From: Sulfurovum sp.
Lineage (GTDB): Bacteria > Campylobacterota > Campylobacteria > Campylobacterales > Sulfurovaceae
Length of the DNA stretch: 7,464 nucleotides
NCBI GenBank assembly: GCA_026983895.1
Contig: JALSTF010000237.1
Span: 1-7,464 of the forward strand
Reading direction: 5' to 3'
The notes beneath the pieces are model-generated. The model made no database searches, had not been told where the DNA came from, and was given only the letters and a program-made list of their open reading frames with translations. Below, in pieces: positions 1 to 6,141 of this stretch. A program made the translations under genes and the position numbers. The first letter of the stretch is position 1. Every line of letters starts with the position of its first letter.

Positions 1-72
1 CCCAGACTCGGGGTTTCAAAAAAGTCATTGAAAGAGGTGCTGCATCTCATTAGCGATACTACGTTACAATAA
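1..72 (+). CDS. Possible 3' end of an upstream gene (uncertain)
   Basis: Two plus-strand frames are open from the left edge. Frame 1 runs to a TAA at 70-72 and would end in a peptide containing LGVSKKSLKEVLHLI. Frame 3 runs to a TAG at 51-53 and would end in GFKKVIERGAASH. Both have acceptable codon use, and I recognise neither as a named family. A minus-strand start at 48-50 is also open to the edge but has no ribosome-binding site. The drop into AT-rich sequence after about base 55 suggests that a plus-strand gene ends here, but the frame cannot be decided from so little sequence. Confidence 0.25.
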   Translation, partial: PRLGVSKKSLKEVLHLISDTTLQ

Positions 73-97
73 TATTATAAATATAACAAATAAAGGG
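73..97 (+). promoter_or_regulatory. Candidate -10 region and RBS for the penicillin-binding protein gene
   Basis: The sequence is strongly AT-rich from about 64 to 94. It contains TATTAT at 73-78, a possible sigma70 -10 box, with no convincing -35 box. AAAGGG at 92-97 lies 5 bases before the GTG at 103 and is a reasonable Shine-Dalgarno sequence; it supports that non-ATG start. The -10 assignment is weak because several AT-rich hexamers compete. Confidence 0.35.
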
Positions 98-102
98 TTC
101 GC

Positions 103-2259
103 GTGTTCAGCAGTTTGATCAAAGGTTCCATCATCTTGATGTTCATTTTCATTGTTGCCTTGACGGCGGCATTCATTTATGCCTATGAAGAGATCTCTCT
201 GGATGCGGACAAACTGATCAACTACAAGCCGGAGATTTCCTCGGTGATCATGGATCGCAATGGTAAGAAACTTGCCTATGTTTTTAAAAAGCAGCATCGT
301 CTCTATGCGCGGTATGACGAACTTCCCAGCCATCTTGTAGAAGGTCTCATTGCGATGGAAGATACAAAATTCTTCGAGCATAACGGTGTCAATCCGGATG
401 CGATCATCCGGGCGATACTCAAAGATATCAAGGCGGGAAAATTTGTAGAGGGAGGGAGTACGCTTACTCAGCAGCTGATTAAAAACAAGATCCTGAGCAA
501 TGAGAAAAAACTTGCACGAAAGATCAAAGAGGCGATCCTGGCACTCAAGATCGAACATGCGTTGACCAAAGAGCAGATCATCGAGCGTTATCTGAATGAG
601 ATCTCTTACGGAAATAACTATTTTGGTGTGAAAACAGCGGCAAACGGCTATTTTCACAAAGATTTGGAAAACTTGACGCTCAAGGAATCGGCACTGCTTG
701 TGGGCCTGCCCAATGCACCGAGCTATTACAATCCTATCAAGCATTACAAGCGGGCTTTGAACCGTGCCAACAATGTCCTCTACCGTATGAAGAGTCTAGG
801 ATGGATCACGGAGAGTGACTACCTCAAAGCAGTAAAGGAATCCCCAAAGATCTATAAGACTTCGTTGACACAGAATATCGCCCCTTATGTGGTCGATGAA
901 GTGATGCGGCGTTTCAAAAAACGTGGCGATGATATTCGTACTGCGGGTTACAGGATCTATACTACGATCGATATGAAACAGCAAAAGATCGCCAGAGAAG
1001 CTGTGGATTATGCCTATAAAAAGGTACTGAAGAAATACAGGGAAAAACCGGATACTTCAACGATCAATACGGCCTTTGTCGCAGTAGAGAGCAAAACAGG
1101 GGATATTCTGGCCATGGTAGGCGGTGTCAATTACAAAAAGTCGGCTTTCAACCGTGTCACGCAGACATTGCGACAGCCGGGATCTGCCTTTAAACCTTTC
1201 ATCTATCAGACCGCCCTGGATATGGGGTATAACCCGGCCTCGCCCCTGACAGATATGGCAAGGACGTTCCAGTACTATAAGAACGGCAAACCGCAAGTAT
1301 GGGCACCCAAGAATTATGAAAGGGATTTTAAAGGTTTCATGCCTCTGCGTGAAGCACTGGTACACTCCAGAAACCTTGCAACTATCAATCTTGTATCTGA
1401 GATCGGTGTCAGTACCATACGGAAACGTCTTGCTTTCCTGGATGTGCCTCATATCCCCAGAGACATGTCCATCGCGTTGGGGAACCTTGGACTTTCTCCT
1501 CTGAAAATGGCACAGATCTTTTCTGTTTTTGCCAATAGGGGACATATGATAGAGCCAAGGCTGATCAGCAAAGTCATTTCCCGGGAAGGAGCAGTCATCT
1601 ATGAGACCCGTCCCAAAGAGATCGCCGATTTCACGACACCGGAACAGGCATATCTGATGACAGATATCCTGAGGGATGTGGTCAAGAGGGGTACGGGAAA
1701 GAATGCTCAGGTCAAAGGCTTGGAGCTTGCCGGGAAAACGGGCACCACCAATAAAGGAGTGGATGCCTGGTTCTGCGGCTATTCTCCTACGATAGAAGTG
1801 GTCTCATGGTTTGGACGCGACAATAACAAACCCATAGGAAAAGGGGCTACCGGCGGTGCACTGGCAGCGCCTGCATTCGCTTATTATTTTAAAAAGCTCC
1901 TGAAGATCGATCCCAAATTGAAAAGGACTTTTGATATTCCTGAGGGGGTCTATCGTGGTGAGTACAAAGGGAAAAGTGAACTGTATACCAAGACTTCACC
2001 CTTGCCTGAAGAGAAAAAGAAAGCAGAGCATACGGAAGAAAATACCGATATGATGGATGTTTGGGATTCCGATACCCAGGTACAGTACGATGATGATGCA
2101 AATGATGTCAGCCCGGATGAGGAAAGTCCTTTTGCCGAGACCATCAACATCGATGATGAACCGATCCATGAGGGACCGGTTGACAATGATGACCCGCTGC
2201 ATCCGACAAGAAGCGAACCGGTCACTCCCGCTTCCCACGACAGCGGTACACTCTTTTAA
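103..2259 (+). CDS. mrcA: Class A penicillin-binding protein 1A (bifunctional transglycosylase/transpeptidase)
   Basis: This is a bifunctional peptidoglycan synthase: it polymerises glycan strands from lipid II and cross-links stem peptides at the outer face of the inner membrane. The 718-residue product has one N-terminal membrane anchor (about residues 5-28). The GT51 transglycosylase domain shows the EDTKFF motif with catalytic Glu86, GGSTLTQQL at 117-125, and RKIKE at 139-143 with Glu143. The transpeptidase domain shows SAFK with nucleophile Ser361 and Lys364, SRN at 422-424, and KTGT at 545-548, so all three penicillin-binding motifs are intact. The linker between the domains is short, so the extra OB-type domain of the 850-residue E. 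coli PBP1A appears absent. Residues 636-718 form an acidic, probably disordered tail. The start is GTG with AAAGGG 5 bases upstream. Campylobacter homologues are often called pbpA. The antiporter gene follows after 9 bases. Confidence 0.95.
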   Translation: MFSSLIKGSIILMFIFIVALTAAFIYAYEEISLDADKLINYKPEISSVIMDRNGKKLAYVFKKQHRLYARYDELPSHLVEGLIAMEDTKFFEHNGVNPDAIIRAILKDIKAGKFVEGGSTLTQQLIKNKILSNEKKLARKIKEAILALKIEHALTKEQIIERYLNEISYGNNYFGVKTAANGYFHKDLENLTLKESALLVGLPNAPSYYNPIKHYKRALNRANNVLYRMKSLGWITESDYLKAVKESPKIYKTSLTQNIAPYVVDEVMRRFKKRGDDIRTAGYRIYTTIDMKQQKIAREAVDYAYKKVLKKYREKPDTSTINTAFVAVESKTGDILAMVGGVNYKKSAFNRVTQTLRQPGSAFKPFIYQTALDMGYNPASPLTDMARTFQYYKNGKPQVWAPKNYERDFKGFMPLREALVHSRNLATINLVSEIGVSTIRKRLAFLDVPHIPRDMSIALGNLGLSPLKMAQIFSVFANRGHMIEPRLISKVISREGAVIYETRPKEIADFTTPEQAYLMTDILRDVVKRGTGKNAQVKGLELAGKTGTTNKGVDAWFCGYSPTIEVVSWFGRDNNKPIGKGATGGALAAPAFAYYFKKLLKIDPKLKRTFDIPEGVYRGEYKGKSELYTKTSPLPEEKKKAEHTEENTDMMDVWDSDTQVQYDDDANDVSPDEESPFAETINIDDEPIHEGPVDNDDPLHPTRSEPVTPASHDSGTLF

Positions 2260-2263
2260 AGGA
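2258..2263 (+). promoter_or_regulatory. Ribosome-binding site joining PBP1A and antiporter genes
   Basis: AAAGGA overlaps the TAA stop of the penicillin-binding protein gene (2257-2259) and lies 5 bases before the ATG at 2269. It fixes the antiporter start and leaves no room for a separate promoter, so the two genes are very likely co-transcribed. Confidence 0.7.
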
Positions 2264-2268
2264 TATTT

Positions 2269-3576
2269 ATGCACAGTTTTGCCCCGGAGATCATGCTGAT
2301 CACGATCTTGAGCCTTGTAGTATTCTCTGATGCACTGGCAAGCCGGCTGAAGATCCCTTCGGTCTTTCTGCTGCTCGCCGGTTCCTACCTCATCTACACC
2401 TATTTCAAAGCGGCAGTTCCCATCGACATGACAGAGCATTTCGATACGGTCATTCTTTTTTGTATCCCTTTGATCTTCATGGGCGATGCACTGCACCTGC
2501 ATTTTTCTGACCTCAAAAAGCACGGATGGAGCATCTTCTATCTGGCAGTCGTTGCCGTAGCACTCTCCATCACTGCCGGTGCGAGCCTGTACTACTTCGA
2601 TGTCTTTGCCGGCTTGAGTCTGGGTGCCTACGTCTCTCTCTTCGCTATCAATATGGCGACCGATGCAGTGAGTGTACAATCGGTCCTTTCACAGTTCAAA
2701 GGGATCAGCCATGATATCAAGGTTCTGATAGAAGGAGAGTCCCTGGGGAATGACGCTACAGCGGTCATCGCTTTTTTCTTCATTGGACTGCCGTGGATGA
2801 TGAACGGCGATATCGATCCTCTGCATGCTACAACGGAAGCACTGCGTGTCTTTGCGGTGAGTATCGGGATGGGGCTTGCTCTGGGGTATGGCTTTTATAT
2901 GCTGATGAAACTTTTTTCAGACAAGCGTGGAGAACTTTTTGCTTTCATTATAGAAGGATATGCCGCGTACGTATTGGGAGAAGAGATGCATGTGAGCGGT
3001 ATTTTGACACTGATCACGGCGATCATCGCGACCAAAGCGTGGATCGATATGGATATAGACGCGGCCTGCAGTCTGGAAAGCAAACCGGTGGCAAAAAGTT
3101 TTTTACGTCAAATGCGCCTGTCGAATATCTGCGCCACTACCAATGAAAGACTGGAATATATCTATGAAATGGCAAAAGAATTCGGGTATATCGCAGCGGT
3201 CATGATCTTTTTCGTGTTGGCGGAAATGGTGGATTTTGAGAAACTTTGGCACTATAGAACGGAAATACTGATTATGTTCGGTGTTACAACACTTATCCGT
3301 GCGCTTTCCATGGCAAAATTCGCTTTCTTCGGGAAGACGATCGATTCGATCAAACCTGTAGGGACAGAAGGATGGTTCATCCTGACCTTTTCCGGAATGA
3401 AAGGGGCGCTTTCCATCATTCTGGTACATATGATCCCGGCAAACTATCCCTATAAGGAACTATTTGAATCAGTCACTATTGGGGTGGTAGGACTGTCTAT
3501 TTTTGTGTACGGTACAACACTGTGGACCTATTTTACGTTCTTTAAGAAAGAAGAGGAGAAAAAACTTTTTGTCTAA
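2269..3576 (+). CDS. CPA1-family cation (Na+):proton antiporter
   Basis: This is an integral inner-membrane exchanger of the Na_H_Exchanger (CPA1, NhaP-like) family, probably exchanging Na+ or K+ for H+ in pH and sodium homeostasis. The 435 residues are mostly hydrophobic, with about 12-13 likely membrane segments. The first half carries the family pattern: LIFMGDALHLHFSDLKKHG (matching the usual LHLDLxxLRK region), then TDAVSV with Asp132, then GESLGNDATA at 156-164. Asn161-Asp162 form the ND pair typical of CPA1 exchangers. A conserved-type arginine is at 344. In the second half SGMKGALS (375-382) has Lys378 where NhaP/NHE proteins usually have Arg (LRGA). A charged cytoplasmic loop lies at about residues 265-300. 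The gene lies 9 bases after the PBP1A gene and ends at a convergent gap. Ion specificity cannot be read from sequence. Confidence 0.9.
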   Translation: MHSFAPEIMLITILSLVVFSDALASRLKIPSVFLLLAGSYLIYTYFKAAVPIDMTEHFDTVILFCIPLIFMGDALHLHFSDLKKHGWSIFYLAVVAVALSITAGASLYYFDVFAGLSLGAYVSLFAINMATDAVSVQSVLSQFKGISHDIKVLIEGESLGNDATAVIAFFFIGLPWMMNGDIDPLHATTEALRVFAVSIGMGLALGYGFYMLMKLFSDKRGELFAFIIEGYAAYVLGEEMHVSGILTLITAIIATKAWIDMDIDAACSLESKPVAKSFLRQMRLSNICATTNERLEYIYEMAKEFGYIAAVMIFFVLAEMVDFEKLWHYRTEILIMFGVTTLIRALSMAKFAFFGKTIDSIKPVGTEGWFILTFSGMKGALSIILVHMIPANYPYKELFESVTIGVVGLSIFVYGTTLWTYFTFFKKEEEKKLFV

Positions 3577-3599
3577 AGGTTAAATCTAAATTAAAGGTG

Positions 3600-3630
3600 C
3601 CCTCAATGCATCATTTGGGTTAAATTTTGT
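3600..3630 (+). terminator. Weak candidate terminator after the antiporter gene
   Basis: CCC at 3600-3602 and AATG at 3605-3608 can pair with CATT at 3612-3615 and GGG at 3617-3619, around a CAT loop and across a small internal loop. TTAAATTTT follows at 3620-3628. The stem is imperfect and the U-tract is interrupted, so this is a tentative intrinsic terminator for the plus-strand operon. Confidence 0.35.
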
Positions 3631-3670
3631 AAAAAATATACACTAAAAAGAAAAAAGAGGAAGTGATATC

Positions 3671-3687
3671 CCCGGACAGAATCCGGG
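3671..3687 (-). terminator. Hairpin terminator of glnA
   Basis: CCCGGA (3671-3676) and TCCGGG (3682-3687) form a perfect 6-bp stem with loop CAGAA, 9 bases beyond the glnA stop codon. Read on the minus strand, a T-rich stretch (complement of 3644-3658) follows about 12 bases after the stem rather than at once. It therefore terminates less classically than a textbook intrinsic terminator. It may also stop read-through from the convergent antiporter operon. Confidence 0.5.
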
Positions 3688-3695
3688 AAAAGGAA

Positions 3696-5129
3696 TTAGC
3701 AAGAGTACGTTGCGATATATTCAAATGCTGTCGGACGGCCTTCTACAGGGTAGACATGTCTGTCGAACATATATTGTGCATATTCCATGACGTAGTCACT
3801 GCTCATGATAGGTGCAAGGAAGTCATGGTCTTTTTCAAGGCCTTCGAGGGAATCTCTGAATGTGCTTGGAAGCTCAGGAATACCACGCTCAGCAAGTTCT
3901 CTTCTTGAGATTTCGAACAGGTCTTCATTGACCGGTCCAACAAGCTCGTAACCGCCATTCTTGATACCGTCGAGACCTGCCATCATCAGTACAGAGAATG
4001 CAAGGTATGGACATGCTGTTGAATCCGGGAATCTTGTTTCAATTCTTGTTGCTTTTTCACCGGCACCATATGGGATACGACACGCAGCAGAACGGTTCTG
4101 GCTTGAGTATGTCAGAATTCTCGGTGCTTCAAAGCCAGGAAGCAGTCTCTTGTAGGAGTTGGTACTGGGATTGGTAAATGCTGCTACGGCTTCTTTGTGT
4201 TTAAAGATACCGGAAAGATAGTTAAGTGCTGTTTTGGACAGGTTCGCATACGCACCTTCTTCATAGAAAAGGTTTGTGCCTTCTTTCCAGAGTGACTGGT
4301 GTACGTGCATACCGTTCCCGTTATCGTTATAGATAGGTTTTGGCATGAATGTCGCTGTTTTACCGTTCAGGTGAGCAACCATTTTTACCACATATTTGTA
4401 TTTCTGTACATTGTCCGCAGCGGTAATGATGTCTGAGAATACAATACCGATCTCATGCTGACCCTGTGCTACTTCATGGTGTCCGAGCACAACTTCAAGA
4501 CCGACTTCTTCGAGGAGCATCATCATTTCAGCTCTGAGGTCAACGCCTGTATCGGTAGGCATTACCGGGAAGTATCCGCCTTTGATACGAGGTCTGTGAC
4601 CCATGTTCCCAATATCATCATACTCTGCGGCATCCGCCCAGTGACCTTCGTCGGTTTCCACTTTGAATGACTGGTGGTTGTCGTTGTCTACAATCTGGAC
4701 ATCATCGAAAATGAAGAATTCATTTTCAGGACCGAAGTAGGCAGCATCGGCAACACCGGCTTCTTCAAGTGCTTTGAGCGCTTTTTTTGCGATAGAACGG
4801 GGACATTTTGCATACAGTTCATTTTTGTAAATGTCATAGACATCACAAATCACACATACCGTACTGTCTGCTGTGAACGGATCAAGGAATGCTGTTTGAA
4901 CATCCGGTTTCAGAAGCATATCGGATTCATTGATCGGCTGCCAGTTTTCGATGGATGAACCGTCAAAAGGAATACCGTTTTCCAGCATAGCGTCATCTAC
5001 TGCAGATGCTCTGTATGAAATATGGTGCCATGCACCTTTGATGTCTGTGAATCTAAAGTCAATGAACTCAACTTCATTCTCTTCACAGTACTTGTTGAAC
5101 TCTGCAAGGTTATTTACGAATTTACCCAT
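3696..5129 (-). CDS. glnA: Glutamine synthetase type I (glnA)
   Basis: Cytoplasmic ATP-dependent ligation of ammonia to glutamate, the entry point of nitrogen assimilation; the family forms dodecamers. The 477 residues match type I length. Visible active-site signatures are FDGSS with Asp56; GPENEFF with metal-binding Glu135 and Glu137; the HHEVAQGQHEIG region with Glu219 and Glu226; NGNGMHVHQS with His275; NPSTNSYKRLLPGFE with Arg328 and Glu334; and NRSAACRIP with Arg346 and Arg351. All catalytic positions known from the E. coli enzyme appear present. At the adenylylation loop, where E. coli has NLYDLP with Tyr397, this protein has DLFEIS with Phe405, so control by GlnE-type adenylylation is not possible at that site. 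The start is ATG at 5129 with AGGAGA 5 bases upstream. The gene lies 70 bases downstream of the phosphatase gene on the same strand and has its own promoter. Confidence 0.97.
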   Translation of the reverse strand: MGKFVNNLAEFNKYCEENEVEFIDFRFTDIKGAWHHISYRASAVDDAMLENGIPFDGSSIENWQPINESDMLLKPDVQTAFLDPFTADSTVCVICDVYDIYKNELYAKCPRSIAKKALKALEEAGVADAAYFGPENEFFIFDDVQIVDNDNHQSFKVETDEGHWADAAEYDDIGNMGHRPRIKGGYFPVMPTDTGVDLRAEMMMLLEEVGLEVVLGHHEVAQGQHEIGIVFSDIITAADNVQKYKYVVKMVAHLNGKTATFMPKPIYNDNGNGMHVHQSLWKEGTNLFYEEGAYANLSKTALNYLSGIFKHKEAVAAFTNPSTNSYKRLLPGFEAPRILTYSSQNRSAACRIPYGAGEKATRIETRFPDSTACPYLAFSVLMMAGLDGIKNGGYELVGPVNEDLFEISRRELAERGIPELPSTFRDSLEGLEKDHDFLAPIMSSDYVMEYAQYMFDRHVYPVEGRPTAFEYIATYSC

Positions 5130-5134
5130 TAATT

Positions 5135-5190
5135 TCTCCTATAAATTTTAGTATCCACTATTATAGCCACTATAAAATAATACTTTTCAA
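5135..5190 (-). promoter_or_regulatory. glnA promoter and ribosome-binding site
   Basis: On the minus strand there is a perfect TATAAT at 5160-5165. A TTGAAA (5185-5190) lies 19 bases upstream and is a poor-spacing -35 candidate. AGGAGA (5135-5140) precedes the ATG by 5 bases. Transcription from this box would give a leader of about 20-25 bases. No sigma54 signature (TGGC-N-TTGC with correct spacing) is visible, so regulation by NtrC/sigma54 seems unlikely. A direct repeat of CCACTAT (plus-strand 5155-5161 and 5167-5173) flanks the -10 box and could be an operator, though this is unproven. Confidence 0.6.
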
Positions 5191-5199
5191 TGATTTTGC

Positions 5200-5988
5200 C
5201 TAAAAAGTAATCAATTCTCTATCGCGTGCTTCAAAGGTAACAGCCTGTGTGTATCCGACTTCTTTGGCAAGCGTTACTGCTGCGTTGTAACCAAAGCCTA
5301 CCTGATCAACACTGTGGGCGTCTGAAGCAAAGGTAATGGGGATATCCAGGGCATATGCTTCTTCAAGAAGTGCTTTGGAGGGGTAGGGTTCTCCAATGGG
5401 TTTGCGTAGTCCGGCAGCATTGATCTCAAGAACCATATTGTTCTGTTTGATTGCTTTGAGAGTATTTTTGGCAAGCAGACGTACATCTTTTTTGGGAAGA
5501 TATTTGAAGACTTTAATGAGATCAAGGTGCCCTGCAATATCAAATTTCCCAGACTTGGCCATCGCTTCGCTTGCCTCAAAATAAGCCTGCCAGATCTCAT
5601 CGATATCACGGTCTTTCCATCCCCCTATGAATTCAGGGTTGTCAAAACTCCATGTGTCGATAAAGTGTACGGAGCCGATGAGGTAGTCTACCTTGGCATT
5701 CAATATCTGTTCGCTCATATGCCCGGGCAGCCAGTCCACTTCATATCCGAGAAGGATCTTGATCTGATCTTTATATGTTTCTCTGGCGGTGAGTACATCT
5801 GACTCATAGGCGTTCACTTCTTCGAAGGCCAAGCGGTATCCCGGATCGAAATCCATCGGTGCATGTTCGGAAAAACCGTAGATATCGATACCGAGTGCTA
5901 TGGCCTTTTCAATATATTCGTCGATCGTTCCTTCTGCATGGTTGCAGCGTGTGGTGTGATTATGTAGATCTATGCGTGTTGTTTTCAT
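5200..5988 (-). CDS. hisJ: Histidinol-phosphatase, PHP family (HisJ/HisK type)
   Basis: Probable hydrolysis of L-histidinol phosphate to L-histidinol in histidine biosynthesis, in the cytoplasm. The 262 residues match the PHP-domain histidinol-phosphatases of Firmicutes (about 268 residues). The expected metal ligands are all visible: HNH with His9 and His11, His17, SEHAP with Glu41-His42, GYEVDW with Glu83, GSVHF with His108, GHLDLIK with His154, and SDAHS with Asp223 and His225. EINAAGLRK (188-196) fits the substrate-binding arginine region. The name hisJ here means the Bacillus phosphatase, not the enterobacterial histidine-binding protein. No other his gene is in the window. A related PHP phosphoesterase with another substrate cannot be excluded. 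The ATG at 5988 has no Shine-Dalgarno sequence; the next upstream ATG (6005) is in another frame. The gene is divergent from the U32 gene. Confidence 0.85.
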   Translation of the reverse strand: MKTTRIDLHNHTTRCNHAEGTIDEYIEKAIALGIDIYGFSEHAPMDFDPGYRLAFEEVNAYESDVLTARETYKDQIKILLGYEVDWLPGHMSEQILNAKVDYLIGSVHFIDTWSFDNPEFIGGWKDRDIDEIWQAYFEASEAMAKSGKFDIAGHLDLIKVFKYLPKKDVRLLAKNTLKAIKQNNMVLEINAAGLRKPIGEPYPSKALLEEAYALDIPITFASDAHSVDQVGFGYNAAVTLAKEVGYTQAVTFEARDRELITF

Positions 5989-6004
5989 AAAAGTGATTTT
6001 AGCA
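5989..6004 (-). promoter_or_regulatory. Extended -10 promoter of the phosphatase gene, possibly leaderless
   Basis: On the minus strand, TGC followed by TAAAAT (complement of 5996-6004) resembles an extended -10 box (TGn-TAAAAT). Seven bases separate it from the A of the start codon at 5988, so transcription would begin at or next to the start codon. That fits the absence of a ribosome-binding site. The reading rests on motif spacing only. Confidence 0.35.
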
Positions 6005-6032
6005 TAAAAACTGCTTTTTACTACTATTAGGG

Positions 6033-6038
6033 TAGAAT
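6033..6038 (+). promoter_or_regulatory. Candidate -10 box of the U32-family gene
   Basis: TAGAAT at 6033-6038, after a T-rich stretch (6014-6028), fits a sigma70 -10 box for the plus strand. It predicts a start near 6045 and a leader of about 97 bases. No good -35 box is seen, as is usual in this phylum. Confidence 0.4.
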
Positions 6039-6047
6039 AAGAGCCAT

Positions 6048-6124
6048 CATTCGTAACGGAGTCGGAGGCTTTGGCCCAGAAGTGCGGAGGCAGCGCTTTC
6101 CGAGTCCAGACATGAACGGAAATG
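6048..6124 (+). promoter_or_regulatory. Candidate structured leader RNA upstream of the U32-family gene
   Basis: The leader can fold into a multi-helix shape. GGAGTCGGA (6058-6066) pairs with TCCGAGTCC (6099-6107) at eight of nine positions, with one G-G mismatch. Inside it, AAGTGC (6080-6085) pairs with GCGCTT (6093-6098), giving six pairs with one G-U and a 7-base loop; GGC (6067-6069) can pair with GCC (6074-6076). Outside it, CATTCGT (6048-6054) can pair with ACGGAAATG (6116-6124) with two bulges. The fold starts just after the predicted transcription start and ends before the Shine-Dalgarno at 6133. CGGAGGC occurs twice (6063-6069, 6085-6091). The element is more GC-rich than typical spacer DNA here. 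I do not match it to a known riboswitch consensus; it may be a riboswitch, a protein-binding leader or chance folding. Confidence 0.45.
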
Positions 6125-6141
6125 TAAGTATTAGGAAGACA

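Noticed and set aside
64..744. Minus-strand 226-codon ORF opposite the penicillin-binding protein gene
   Set aside because: It lies fully antisense to the conserved transglycosylase domain, has no family features and no ribosome-binding site; its openness follows from codon bias of the real gene.
1996..2679. Minus-strand 227-codon ORF across the PBP1A/antiporter junction
   Set aside because: It is antisense to two well-supported genes and shows low-complexity composition mirroring the acidic tail codons.
3577..3695. Small gene in the convergent gap
   Set aside because: There is no open frame with a start and ribosome-binding site; the stretch is AT-rich with two hairpins and reads as a terminator region.
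5140..5199. Sigma54/NtrC-type promoter for glnA
   Set aside because: TGGC is present, but no GC element at the required spacing; a perfect TATAAT explains the promoter better.
6045..6130. Match of the U32 leader to known RNAs (ZTP, SAH, Moco, cobalamin, glycine, TPP riboswitches, small SRP RNA, tRNA)
   Set aside because: Short stretches look alike (for example the GCTTTGGCC piece in the Moco leader), but the conserved cores of these classes, as I recall them, are missing.
6112..6141. Upstream in-frame ATG as the U32 start
   Set aside because: It has no Shine-Dalgarno sequence, lies inside the folded leader and would add 10 residues before the usual family N-terminus; the ATG at 6142 has a good site.
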